NCBI GenBank assembly: GCA_021740105.1
Contig: JAIPAM010000001.1
Span: forward strand, 62,001 to 126,000
DNA: 64,000 bases
Reading direction: 5' to 3'
From: Flavobacterium sp.
GTDB taxonomy: Bacteria > Bacteroidota > Bacteroidia > Flavobacteriales > Flavobacteriaceae
Shown here: piece by piece, positions 8,937 to 16,984 of the stretch
How positions within the stretch are numbered: the stretch's first letter is position 1
Layout of the letters: each line of letters starts with the position of its first letter
The notes under the pieces: model-generated
The model's input: only the letters and a program-made list of their open reading frames with translations
What the model was told of the DNA's origin: nothing
The model's database searches: none
Translations under genes and position numbers: made by a program

Positions 8937-9761
8937 ATGCAGCAAATAGTCAATTTTATTTTTAAAAACAGCCATCGATTGCTGTTTTTGCTGCTTTTAC
9001 TGATCTCATTAATCTTAACTATTCAATCACATTCTTTTCATAAAAGTAAATTGATTTCATCTGCTAATTTTCTTAGTGGAGGGGTTTATGAAAGAATCAA
9101 TGGATTTAGTGAATATTTAAATCTACAAACTCAAAACGAAATTCTTGCTCTAGAGAATGCTCGTTTAAAAAGCCAACTATTTAACATTAAAGATTCTACT
9201 TTAGTTCCAAGTTTTGATAGTATCAAAGGAGTTGATAAAGTAAATTTGATTGTTTCAAAAGTGATTCATAATTCCTATAATGTTTACGAAAATTATATTA
9301 CGATTAAAGGCGGAGAAAAAGCAGGTATTAAATCGGATATGGGAGTAGTGAATAGTTTGGGAATTATTGGAATAGTAGATAAAACCTCTGAAAAGTATGC
9401 TACGGTAATGAGTATTTTAAATAAAAAATCTCAGATTAATGCTAAAATTAAAAAAACAAACCATTTCGGATCTCTAATTTGGGATGGAAAAAGTACTGGT
9501 TTTGTTCAATTAATTGATGTACCAAGATTAGCTGCTATCAGAAAAGGAGACACCATAGTCACGGGAGGTCAATCTGTAATTTTCCCAGAAAATATAAACA
9601 TTGGAACTATCGATAAAATATATATTGATAACCAAACCAATTATTACACACTAAATGTGAAATTGTTTAATGACATGACTAATCTTGGACATGTTTACAT
9701 CATAAAAAGCAAAGACCGTGATGAGATTATCAACTTAGAAAATCAAACAAAAAATGAATAG
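8937..9761 (+). CDS. mreC: Rod-shape-determining protein MreC
   Basis: 274 residues. One N-terminal membrane helix (about residues 12-28), a periplasmic coiled coil at about 60-90 (LQTQNEILALENARLKSQ), then the MreC beta-barrel domain with KGGEKAGIKSDMGVVNSLGI and the later VTGGQSVIFPENINIGTI. MreC scaffolds PBP2 and RodA on the periplasmic side. The gene starts 12 bases after mreB and overlaps mreD by 8 bases. Confidence 0.95.
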   Translation: MQQIVNFIFKNSHRLLFLLLLLISLILTIQSHSFHKSKLISSANFLSGGVYERINGFSEYLNLQTQNEILALENARLKSQLFNIKDSTLVPSFDSIKGVDKVNLIVSKVIHNSYNVYENYITIKGGEKAGIKSDMGVVNSLGIIGIVDKTSEKYATVMSILNKKSQINAKIKKTNHFGSLIWDGKSTGFVQLIDVPRLAAIRKGDTIVTGGQSVIFPENINIGTIDKIYIDNQTNYYTLNVKLFNDMTNLGHVYIIKSKDRDEIINLENQTKNE

Positions 9762-10260
9762 CGCAGTAATAATGAGCTTTGTTCGATTTTTCTTGTTGCT
9801 TGCAGCACAGATAATTATATTCAATAATATTGATTTATTCGGTTATATTAACCCTTTCCCCTATATATTATTCATTATGTTATTTCCTGTAAATGGCAAT
9901 AAACAACTATTGATTATTACCAGTTTTTTACTAGGAATTACCATGGACTTATTTAGTAATTCGGGTGGTGTACATGCAGCAGCTTGTTTGATATTAGCGT
10001 ATGCAAGACCATATATTTTTAAATTTGCATTTGGTTTAAGTTATGAATATCAAACTATTAAAGTCAACGACACTTTAACTCCTGAACGGTTTTCATTTTT
10101 ACTAGTTTCTGTAGTAGTTCATCATTTTACCCTTTTTATTTTAGAAGTTTTTCAATTGAGTTCTCTTTGGGATATACTACTTAGAACCATCGTTGGCACA
10201 CTATTTACCTTATTAATTTGTGTGATCTTAATCTATATTTTTAAGCCAAGTAAACGATGA
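9754..10260 (+). CDS. mreD: Rod-shape-determining membrane protein MreD
   Basis: 168 residues, nearly all hydrophobic, with about five membrane helices, matching MreD in size and position. The segment YINPFPYILFIMLFPV is typical of Bacteroidota MreD. It overlaps mreC by 8 bases and mrdA by 4 bases (ATGA), so translation is probably coupled. An internal ATG at 9772 (MSFVRFF) would avoid the mreC overlap and is an alternative start. Confidence 0.93.
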   Translation: MNSAVIMSFVRFFLLLAAQIIIFNNIDLFGYINPFPYILFIMLFPVNGNKQLLIITSFLLGITMDLFSNSGGVHAAACLILAYARPYIFKFAFGLSYEYQTIKVNDTLTPERFSFLLVSVVVHHFTLFILEVFQLSSLWDILLRTIVGTLFTLLICVILIYIFKPSKR

Positions 10261-12146
10261 GAAAAGCGCTACTTCCTTTAATTATTATTATAGCTACTTC
10301 ATTGTTATTAATAAGAATTTTTTACCTTCAAGTAGTTAATGATACCTTCAAATTACAATCGGAAAATAATGCTATTAAAATAAAATACGACTACCCAGAG
10401 AGAGGTTATATTTATGACCGATATGGTAAATTATTAGTTGCCAATCAGCCTTCCTATGATATCATGGTTATTCCACGTGAAATAAAACAAATCGATACTG
10501 CTGAATTTTGCATGTTATTAAATATTACTAAAGAATTCTTTGATGAGCGAATGGCGAAAGCTAAAGTGTATAGCCCTAGACTTCCCTCTGTTTTTTTACC
10601 GCAATTAAATAAACTGGAATATGCCGCTTTTCAAGAAAAAATCAGAAAATTTGAAGGATTTTATATTCAAAAACGTTCTTTGAGAGATTATCAAGTTACG
10701 GCTGGAGCTAATGTTTTTGGGTTTATTAGACAAGTAAGTGAAAAAGAAGTTGAGAAAAATCCCTATTACAATAGCGGTGATTTAATTGGAAAACAAGGGG
10801 TAGAAGAAAGTTATGAAAAAATTCTTCGAGGTATCAAGGGGGTAAAATACATCCAAAAAGACAAATTCAATAGAGAAATTGGTTCCTATAAAGATGGAAA
10901 ATACGATACTATTGCAGTTCAAGGAGAAGACATCAACTTGTCTATTTCGGCAGAATTACAAAAATATGGTGAACAATTAATGATAAATAAACGAGGTGGA
11001 ATTGTGGCAATTGAACCGTCTACGGGAGAAATATTAGCATTGGTAACTGCTCCATCTTATGATCCTGCAATTCTTGTAGGAAGACAACGTTCCAAAAATT
11101 ACACAAGATTGTATAATGATTCCATAGCAAAACCACTATACGATCGTGGTTTATTGGCAGAATATCCACCAGGTTCCCCATTTAAAATTTTGACTGGATT
11201 GATCGGTTTACAAGAAAAAGTAATCAACGAGCAAACCACTTTTATGTGTAACCATGGATTTAGTTATGCACGAGGAAGATTCATGAAATGCCACGGATCA
11301 GGACCTCATCAATTGCACAATGGAATTGCATTATCTTGTAATGCCTATTTCGGGAATGTGTATATGAAAATTATTAATAAATATGTTAGACCCGAATCGG
11401 CAGTAAATATTTGGAGTAATCACGTAAAAAGTTTTGGCTTAGGCCAATTTATGGGCTACGATTTACCTACAGGTAAAAAAGGTAAAGTGCCTACCGGAAA
11501 AACCTATAACAATATGTATCCAGGTTGGCATTGGGATAGTAAAACGATAGTTTCTAATTCAATTGGCCAAGGAGAAGTATTGATGACACCTATTCAATTG
11601 GCAAATATGATGGCGACGGTTGCCAATAGAGGTTATTATTATACTCCTCACATTATTAAAAAAATAAAAGGAGAGCAAATAGATCCAAAATTTAGAATAA
11701 AACACCAAACAACCATTGATAGAAAATATTTTGACCCGGTGGTTGAAGGTTTATTTGGCGTATTTAATTATCCTGGCGGTACTGGAAATGCACTTCAGGT
11801 AAAAGGAATTGATATTTGTGGTAAAACAGGAACGGCTGAAAATTTCGCAAAAATAAATGGTAAAAGAACCAAACTTCAAGATCATTCCATTTTTGTTGCT
11901 TTTGCACCAAAGAATAAACCTAAAATCGCAATAGCTGTTTTGGTAGAAAACGGATATTATGGAGCTAGAAATGCTGGCCCAATTGCTGTTTTAATGATTG
12001 AAAAATATCTAAAAGGTAAAGTTTCTCGAACTGATTTAGAAAAAAGAATGTTTGAAGTAAGTTTACTAGGAGAATACAATAAGTATTTTAAAACTAAAAT
12101 AGACTCTTTATTAATTCCAAAAACGGAAGAAAGTTTAGAGAATTAA
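10257..12146 (+). CDS. mrdA: Penicillin-binding protein 2, elongasome transpeptidase
   Basis: 629 residues. A single N-terminal membrane anchor (about 5-25) is followed by the dimerisation domain with PERGYIYDRYGKLL at about 47-60 and the transpeptidase domain. All three active-site motifs are present: SPFK with nucleophile Ser307 and Lys310, SCN at 360-362, and KTG at 523-525. PBP2 cross-links lateral peptidoglycan with its glycosyltransferase partner RodA, encoded 5 bases downstream. The start overlaps the mreD stop. Confidence 0.97.
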   Translation: MRKALLPLIIIIATSLLLIRIFYLQVVNDTFKLQSENNAIKIKYDYPERGYIYDRYGKLLVANQPSYDIMVIPREIKQIDTAEFCMLLNITKEFFDERMAKAKVYSPRLPSVFLPQLNKLEYAAFQEKIRKFEGFYIQKRSLRDYQVTAGANVFGFIRQVSEKEVEKNPYYNSGDLIGKQGVEESYEKILRGIKGVKYIQKDKFNREIGSYKDGKYDTIAVQGEDINLSISAELQKYGEQLMINKRGGIVAIEPSTGEILALVTAPSYDPAILVGRQRSKNYTRLYNDSIAKPLYDRGLLAEYPPGSPFKILTGLIGLQEKVINEQTTFMCNHGFSYARGRFMKCHGSGPHQLHNGIALSCNAYFGNVYMKIINKYVRPESAVNIWSNHVKSFGLGQFMGYDLPTGKKGKVPTGKTYNNMYPGWHWDSKTIVSNSIGQGEVLMTPIQLANMMATVANRGYYYTPHIIKKIKGEQIDPKFRIKHQTTIDRKYFDPVVEGLFGVFNYPGGTGNALQVKGIDICGKTGTAENFAKINGKRTKLQDHSIFVAFAPKNKPKIAIAVLVENGYYGARNAGPIAVLMIEKYLKGKVSRTDLEKRMFEVSLLGEYNKYFKTKIDSLLIPKTEESLEN

Positions 12147-12151
12147 TTGAT

Positions 12152-13414
12152 ATGAAAAACCAAAGTGTAACAAGTAACTTAGATTGGATTAGTGTAGCTA
12201 TCTATATTATTTTGGTAATATTAGGATGGTTGAACATTTATTCCTCTTCATTATCTTCAACTGTTGAAGACGCTTCACTTTTTGATTTTACTCAAATTTA
12301 TGGTAAACAGATGTTGTTCATCTTCTTTACTATTCCTATGGTATTTATGATATTGGCAGTAGATGCAAAATTCTATGAAAAGTATTCTAGTGTTATTTTT
12401 GGAGTGGCCTTGGTTTTATTAGCTGGCTTATTTGTAGCTGGAAAAACCATAGCTGGACAACGCTGTTGGTATGCAATAGGAGGATTTACTTTGCAACCTT
12501 CTGAATTTGCAAAAGCTGCAACTGCATTGGCTTTAGCCAAATATTTGAGTGACGTTCAGGTAAATTTAAAAGATTTGAACAGGCAAGTACAGGCCCTATT
12601 AATCATTTTTTTACCAATACTATTGATTTTACCTCAACCGGATCCAGGAAGTGCTTTAATTTTTAGTGTTTTTTTATTAGTTCTCTATAGAGAAGGATTG
12701 CCAGCATGGTACTTATGGACCGGTTTTGCAGCAATTATCTTATTTGTGATGTCACTACTTTTTGAGCCTTGGGCAGTAATTTTAATAGCCCTATTGGGTA
12801 TTGTCTTTTATTACTTAAAAAGCCGAATTGGAAATAGAAATATAATCGCAAGCTCAATATTATTGCTATTAATTTCAGGCTATGTTTTTTCTGTAGATTA
12901 TGTGTTTGATCACGTTTTTAAACAACACCATCGAGACCGTTTCAATATTTTATTAGGTAAAGAAGTGGACATGAAAGGCATTGGATACAACACGAATCAG
13001 TCGGAAATTGCAATTGGTTCCGGCGGTTGGTTTGGAAAAGGATTCCTTGAAGGAACTCAAACAAAAGGAGGATTTGTACCTGAACAACACACCGATTACA
13101 TCTTTACAACTGTTGGTGAAGAATGGGGATTTCTAGGCTCTTTAATTGTAATTGGATTATTTGCAGGTTTATTTTTACGTATAATTTATCTCGCCGAAAG
13201 ACAAAAAACTAAATTTAGTAGGATTTATGGGCAATGCGTTGCTGCAATATTATTCATTCACTTCTTTGTAAATATTGCCATGGTTGCCGGGATATTTCCA
13301 ACCATTGGAGTTCCACTACCCTTCTTTTCTTATGGAGGTTCGGGACTTTGGGGCTTTACCATTTTATTGTTTATTTTCTTAAAAATGGATGCCAATAAAG
13401 TAAATGAGTGGTAA
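12152..13414 (+). CDS. rodA: Peptidoglycan glycosyltransferase RodA (SEDS family)
   Basis: 420 residues with about ten membrane helices. SEDS motifs include WYAIGGFTLQPSEFAKAATA, the PQPDPGSALIF segment, the PEQHTDYIFTTVGEEWGF loop and the C-terminal PLPFFSYGGSGLW. RodA polymerises lipid II in the lateral-wall elongation complex with PBP2. It is the last gene of the mre run and converges on the nuclease gene, with 8 bases between the two stop codons. Confidence 0.97.
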   Translation: MKNQSVTSNLDWISVAIYIILVILGWLNIYSSSLSSTVEDASLFDFTQIYGKQMLFIFFTIPMVFMILAVDAKFYEKYSSVIFGVALVLLAGLFVAGKTIAGQRCWYAIGGFTLQPSEFAKAATALALAKYLSDVQVNLKDLNRQVQALLIIFLPILLILPQPDPGSALIFSVFLLVLYREGLPAWYLWTGFAAIILFVMSLLFEPWAVILIALLGIVFYYLKSRIGNRNIIASSILLLLISGYVFSVDYVFDHVFKQHHRDRFNILLGKEVDMKGIGYNTNQSEIAIGSGGWFGKGFLEGTQTKGGFVPEQHTDYIFTTVGEEWGFLGSLIVIGLFAGLFLRIIYLAERQKTKFSRIYGQCVAAILFIHFFVNIAMVAGIFPTIGVPLPFFSYGGSGLWGFTILLFIFLKMDANKVNEW

Positions 13415-13422
13415 CTAAAATA

Positions 13423-14208
13423 TTAAAAAGCCCAAGCTTTATAATCACTTTTTCGCTCTAGTTCATTTTCAACGCTATCATTTAATTGAGGGAAAAAGTC
13501 AATTCCAGTCATTTTTTCAATTGAATCAACGGAAACAACAAATCTATACAACGGCTCTTTGCTTTTTACACTTGGAATTAAAAACGCAACCATTTTATTT
13601 TTTCCTTGATAATTACAATAGAGTATTTTATAAAAGTAATTTGGAATCGCTACTTTTTCAAAGCCAATTGTAGGTAATCCTTTTTGTAATATTCCTCCAG
13701 TAACCACATAAATTCCATTGTATTTGGTTGCCCAATACCTTGATTTTTCTTCTAATTGCTTCCAAATACCATCATTGAAATTATGCTTTTGGGGTGCAAC
13801 ATTTGAAGTGTAAAAAGTATCATCAAAGGCCAATTTTGAAAACCTCATATCCGCAGCTGCACATAAATGACCTCTATCATAACCCGATTTTTTATAATTA
13901 TCAGATACTGCAGATTTAGTGGTCACTTTGGGATCCTTAATAAATCGAGGTCTTTTAAAATGACCAATACCCTCATTTTCGCTTCTTAAGAAATACGAAA
14001 CCCATTCTGCTTGTTCGTATTTTTCATTATAAGAAAGTGCATAATAACTGTGCTTAATTACTTGCTTTGTAGTAGATGTTGGTAAATAGGCAAACGGATT
14101 GTGATCCTGTAAAGAAGCTGATTTAGTAGTTAAACCAATTGAGGAAGAAAATAAAAATAAGGAAATAAATAAAATTAAAATCCAGTGAAATGATAAACTC
14201 TTTTTCAT
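13423..14208 (-). CDS. Exported DNA/RNA non-specific endonuclease (NUC1 family)
   Basis: Read from ATG 14208 the protein has 261 residues; the longer frame to 14334 would overlap the upstream gene by 121 bases and lacks its signal sequence at the N-terminus, so I reject it. Residues 1-25 form a basic-hydrophobic signal or anchor. The catalytic motif DRGHL is at 111-115 (His114 general base), followed by a conserved APQ and an FNDGIW segment at about 138-150 holding the metal-binding asparagine. The family cleaves DNA and RNA with Mg2+. It lies 5 bases after the holin-like gene on the same strand and is probably co-transcribed with it. The physiological role is unknown; nucleic-acid scavenging is a reasonable inference. 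Confidence 0.88.
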   Translation of the reverse strand: MKKSLSFHWILILFISLFLFSSSIGLTTKSASLQDHNPFAYLPTSTTKQVIKHSYYALSYNEKYEQAEWVSYFLRSENEGIGHFKRPRFIKDPKVTTKSAVSDNYKKSGYDRGHLCAAADMRFSKLAFDDTFYTSNVAPQKHNFNDGIWKQLEEKSRYWATKYNGIYVVTGGILQKGLPTIGFEKVAIPNYFYKILYCNYQGKNKMVAFLIPSVKSKEPLYRFVVSVDSIEKMTGIDFFPQLNDSVENELERKSDYKAWAF

Positions 14209-14213
14209 CCTAT

Positions 14214-14561
14214 TTAATTTTTTTCGTCTTTTATAAATCGATACATAACGGATTGTAAAAGCGAAAGTACAATGCTGAAAATCAATGCCGTAATGAAAGA
14301 ATCTACTCTGAAACCACCAACAATTTTGGCACATAAAAGTATTAAAACTGCATTAATAACCAACAAGAATAATCCTAAAGTAAATACGGTAACAGGAAGT
14401 GTAAAAAGTATAAGGATTGGTTTAACAAAAATATTTAACAAGCCTAAAACTATGGCTACAATAATAGAGGTGGTGAAATTTTCAACATATACTCCTTTTA
14501 TAAAATGAGAAAGGAACATTACTATTATTGAACTAAATACAATTTTCATTAATAACTTCAT
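14214..14561 (-). CDS. Phage-holin-family small membrane protein (PF04020-type)
   Basis: 115 residues with four hydrophobic segments (about 5-22, 28-45, 50-72 and 88-108) and short polar loops. The pattern TSIIVAIVLGLLNIFVKPI, followed by LPVTVFTLGLF and LLCAKIVGGF, is characteristic of the four-TM mycobacteriophage-holin-like family found on many bacterial chromosomes. Chromosomal members are not known to be lytic. No phage genes are nearby. It has a promoter-like TTTG-N21-TATATCTG upstream and is followed by the exported nuclease gene. Confidence 0.85.
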   Translation of the reverse strand: MKLLMKIVFSSIIVMFLSHFIKGVYVENFTTSIIVAIVLGLLNIFVKPILILFTLPVTVFTLGLFLLVINAVLILLCAKIVGGFRVDSFITALIFSIVLSLLQSVMYRFIKDEKN

Positions 14562-14578
14562 GATAGTCTATTTTTTTA

Positions 14579-14611
14579 CAGATATAAATTTAGTAAATAA
14601 TTAATGTCAAA
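14579..14611 (-). promoter_or_regulatory. Putative promoter for the holin-like and nuclease genes
   Basis: On the minus strand TTTG (14611-14608) is followed after 21 bases by TATATCTG (14586-14579), one mismatch from TAnnTTTG. The spacing is normal for Bacteroidota promoters, and the start codon at 14561 is 18 bases downstream. Confidence 0.4.
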
Positions 14612-15376
14612 TTACATTTTCAGGAAATTAGTAGTCCGTTCAAAAAATTCTTGGGGTTTTTCGGCATGAAGCCAATGACCAACGCTAGAAATGGTATTGA
14701 AAACTGCTAAATGAAAATGTTGTTTGATTTGATCGAAATCGGAATCAAGAATATAGTTGGAATTTCCACCTCGAATAAATAATGTCGGCTTTTCAAAAAT
14801 AGCGTTAACAGGAAGAGCCGTTCCAATTTGATCTATTTGAACATTAAAAACAGGTAAATTAAACCGAAATGCCAATTGACCTGGCTCGATCCAATACAAA
14901 TTTTTCAATAAAAATTGTCGGGTTCCAAAATCAGTAATGTACTTTGAAAGTGTCTCTTCCACTTCACTCCTACTTGGTTTTTGGGAGAAATCAATTGCAT
15001 TTAATCCTTCTAAAATAGTTTGATGGTGCTGTGGATAAAACTTGGGACCTATATCGGCAACAATAAGCTTGTCAATTAAATTTGGAAATTTAGTTGCTAA
15101 TAGCATGGCTACTTTTCCACCCATAGAATGTCCAATGCAATTACTATTTTCAAGATTATTCTCAAGGCAGTAATCCACCACATCTTGAACCATAACCTCA
15201 TAATTGAAAATGTCAGAATGAAAACTGCGCCCGTGATTTCGAAGATCTACTAAATGAACTTGAAATCCTTCTTGTGAATATTGTGCGCCAAGGGTTTTCC
15301 AATTGTCGGACATTCCCATAAATCCGTGGAGAATTAGTAGTGGTTTTCCTTGACCTTCAATTTTTGAATAGAGCAT
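14612..15376 (-). CDS. Alpha/beta-hydrolase, YbfF-like esterase
   Basis: 254 residues from ATG 15376. The frame stays open further upstream, but that extension crosses an intergenic repeat and is not protein-like. LLILHGFMGMSDNWKTLG gives the oxyanion region, GHSMGGKVA holds the nucleophile (about Ser84), and SVGHWLHAEKP the catalytic histidine near the C-terminus. The layout HGxxG, then DLRNHGRS, then GHSMGG is that of the YbfF/abhydrolase-11 acyl-ester hydrolases. It is cytoplasmic, with no signal peptide; the substrate is unknown. It lies downstream of pdxJ on the same strand, separated by 107 bases that hold the repeat. Confidence 0.88.
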   Translation of the reverse strand: MLYSKIEGQGKPLLILHGFMGMSDNWKTLGAQYSQEGFQVHLVDLRNHGRSFHSDIFNYEVMVQDVVDYCLENNLENSNCIGHSMGGKVAMLLATKFPNLIDKLIVADIGPKFYPQHHQTILEGLNAIDFSQKPSRSEVEETLSKYITDFGTRQFLLKNLYWIEPGQLAFRFNLPVFNVQIDQIGTALPVNAIFEKPTLFIRGGNSNYILDSDFDQIKQHFHLAVFNTISSVGHWLHAEKPQEFFERTTNFLKM

Positions 15377-15408
15377 AATTATGATTGATGTTTGGGATTG
15401 CGTGAGGG

Positions 15409-15460
15409 ATGTAAGAGGAAATCCCATGCTTTTTAGCGTGGATTGCAACGTACAGCCCGA
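15409..15460 (+). repeat. Interspersed hairpin repeat, copy 1 (upstream of the esterase gene)
   Basis: The core runs GATG (15409) through AATCCCATGC, a short A/T loop and GCGTGGATTG to ACAGCCCGA (15460). The arms AATCC-CATGC and GCGTG-GATT can pair. The stretch from about 15385 to 15480 is visibly richer in G and C than its neighbours. A second diverged copy lies at 27551-27601 on the minus strand. Relative to the gene that follows it, this copy is in reverse orientation, as is copy 2. Confidence 0.75.
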
Positions 15461-15483
15461 CCCTTGCGGTCACGCCCCAATTA

Positions 15484-16197
15484 TTATTTTAATTTTTGCA
15501 AATACATGTTTACCACATTGTCTAATCCGAGATATAACGCTTCGCAAATTAAAGCGTGACCAATGGAAACCTCGAGTAAATTAGGTATATTTTGATTAAA
15601 AAATTGGATGTTATCCAAGCTTAAATCGTGTCCAGCATTGATTCCTAAATTCAATTCGTTGGCTAATTTTGCGGCTGCTACATAAGAATCTATCCCAGAT
15701 TTATTACCCAATCCATATTGGTGTGCAAAATGTTCTGTGTACAATTCGATTCTATCAGTGCCAATTTTTGCTGCGCCTTCAATCATCTCTAATGTAGGAT
15801 CAACAAAAATGGAAGTTCGAATTCCATTTCTCTTAAATTCCTGTACCATTTCGGTTAAAAATTCTTGGTGCTTTATTGTGTTCCAACCCGCATTTGAAGT
15901 GATTGCATCAGTTGCATCAGGAACTAAAGTTACTTGTGTCGGCTTTACTTCTAAAACTAAATTTACAAATTGTGGTTCAGGATTTCCTTCGATGTTGTAT
16001 TCGGTATAAACGATATTTTTTAAATCTCGTGCATCTTGATACCGAATATGACGCTCGTCAGGCCTTGGATGAATCGTAATTCCTTGGGCTCCAAATTTTT
16101 GAATATCAGTGGCTACTTTAAGTAAATCGGGAGCGTTTCCTCCACGTGCATTTCTTAATGTAGCAATTTTATTAATATTTACGCTTAATTTTGTCAT
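15484..16197 (-). CDS. pdxJ: Pyridoxine 5'-phosphate synthase
   Basis: 237 residues from ATG 16197 (MTKLSVNINKIATLRNARGG). The frame extends 12 codons further upstream, but family proteins begin at this point. PdxJ condenses 3-amino-2-oxopropyl phosphate with deoxyxylulose 5-phosphate to make pyridoxine 5'-phosphate for vitamin B6. Conserved features are GAQGITIHPRPDERHI, FVDPTLEMIEGA, ELYTEHFA, INAGHDLSLDN and EVSIGHALICEALYLG. It is divergent from the CBS-protein gene, and a -7-like box lies 26 bases upstream of the start. Confidence 0.97.
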   Translation of the reverse strand: MTKLSVNINKIATLRNARGGNAPDLLKVATDIQKFGAQGITIHPRPDERHIRYQDARDLKNIVYTEYNIEGNPEPQFVNLVLEVKPTQVTLVPDATDAITSNAGWNTIKHQEFLTEMVQEFKRNGIRTSIFVDPTLEMIEGAAKIGTDRIELYTEHFAHQYGLGNKSGIDSYVAAAKLANELNLGINAGHDLSLDNIQFFNQNIPNLLEVSIGHALICEALYLGLDNVVNMYLQKLK

Positions 16198-16222
16198 TGA
16201 CTTATTGCTTATTAATTCTTGA

Positions 16223-16230
16223 CAAAAATA
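16223..16230 (-). promoter_or_regulatory. Putative -7 box for pdxJ
   Basis: The minus strand reads TATTTTTG, an exact TAnnTTTG match, 26 bases ahead of the pdxJ ATG at 16197. No TTG stands at usual -33 spacing. Confidence 0.35.
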
Positions 16231-16297
16231 CAAAGTAAAACAAGTTGATTTATGCTAAATTTTGATTATTTTGCAGTCGTTTTAACCACATCACTAA

Positions 16298-16957
16298 ATG
16301 TTAGAAATTACCGATTATATTAACAACGATTTTAAAGCAATTAACAGCTCGGATGCTATTGATTCGGTGGTGAATTTTTTTGAAGAAACTCGTTTTTCAC
16401 ACTTTCCAGTGGTTGAAGAGGGTACATACATCGGTTGTATTTCTTCAGAAGAAATGGAAACATTTGATTCAAGTAAGAAAATATCCGATTATCGATATGC
16501 TTTGAAAGGATTTTTTGCAAGAACATCGATGTTTTGGGTTGATGTATTAGACGTTTTTTCAAGAAATAATACTACTGTTATTCCCGTTTTAAGCGATGAA
16601 AATACTTATGTTGGTTATTACGAAATTACTGAGGTAATTCATAATTTCTATGAAACTCCATTTGTAAAAGAGCACGGAGGAGTGATAATTGTGGAGAAAT
16701 CCATTTTAGATTTTACAATGAGTCAAGTAGTGCAAATTGTGGAAAGCAATGAAGGGAAAATATTAGGATTGTATGTTTCAAATACTTCTCCTGACAAAGT
16801 TCAAGTGACCATTAAAATTGTTTTGGGTGGAATGAATGAAATTCTGCAAACTTTTAGAAGGTACGGATACGATATCATATCGGAATATAAAGAGGATGCT
16901 TTTCTAAATAACTTGAAAGATCGATCGGACTATTTAGAAAAATATCTAAGCATTTAA
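16298..16957 (+). CDS. CBS-domain protein
   Basis: 219 residues. A CBS pair fills about residues 1-125: the first repeat contains FSHFPVVEEGTYIGCISSEE, the second TTVIPVLSDENTYVGYYEIT. The C-terminal half (HGGVIIVEKSILDFTMSQVVQIVESNEGKILG) looks like a small ACT-type alpha/beta ligand-binding fold; this last point is inference. CBS pairs usually bind adenine nucleotides. No enzyme domain is present. It lies 27 bases upstream of nadK on the same strand, so a role in sensing nucleotides beside NAD kinase is possible but unproven. Confidence 0.85.
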   Translation: MLEITDYINNDFKAINSSDAIDSVVNFFEETRFSHFPVVEEGTYIGCISSEEMETFDSSKKISDYRYALKGFFARTSMFWVDVLDVFSRNNTTVIPVLSDENTYVGYYEITEVIHNFYETPFVKEHGGVIIVEKSILDFTMSQVVQIVESNEGKILGLYVSNTSPDKVQVTIKIVLGGMNEILQTFRRYGYDIISEYKEDAFLNNLKDRSDYLEKYLSI

Positions 16958-16984
16958 TAATAAGTTTCTAGTAAATTATAAGAA

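Noticed and set aside
13421..13445. Possible terminator hairpin AAAGC-TTGG-GCTTT in the last codons of the nuclease gene
   Set aside because: The stem is only 5 bp and lies in coding sequence (codons for KAWAF). The T-rich tail is suggestive, but the structure is too weak to call.
14209..14334. Upstream extension of the nuclease frame to 14334
   Set aside because: It overlaps the holin-like gene and reads MCQNCWWFQS..., with no signal peptide at the N-terminus. ATG 14208 gives a proper signal.
15381..15584. 67-codon plus-strand open frame through the repeat and the pdxJ 3' end
   Set aside because: It crosses the hairpin repeat and the antisense strand of pdxJ, and its translation resembles no protein. 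The sequence is better explained as the interspersed repeat.
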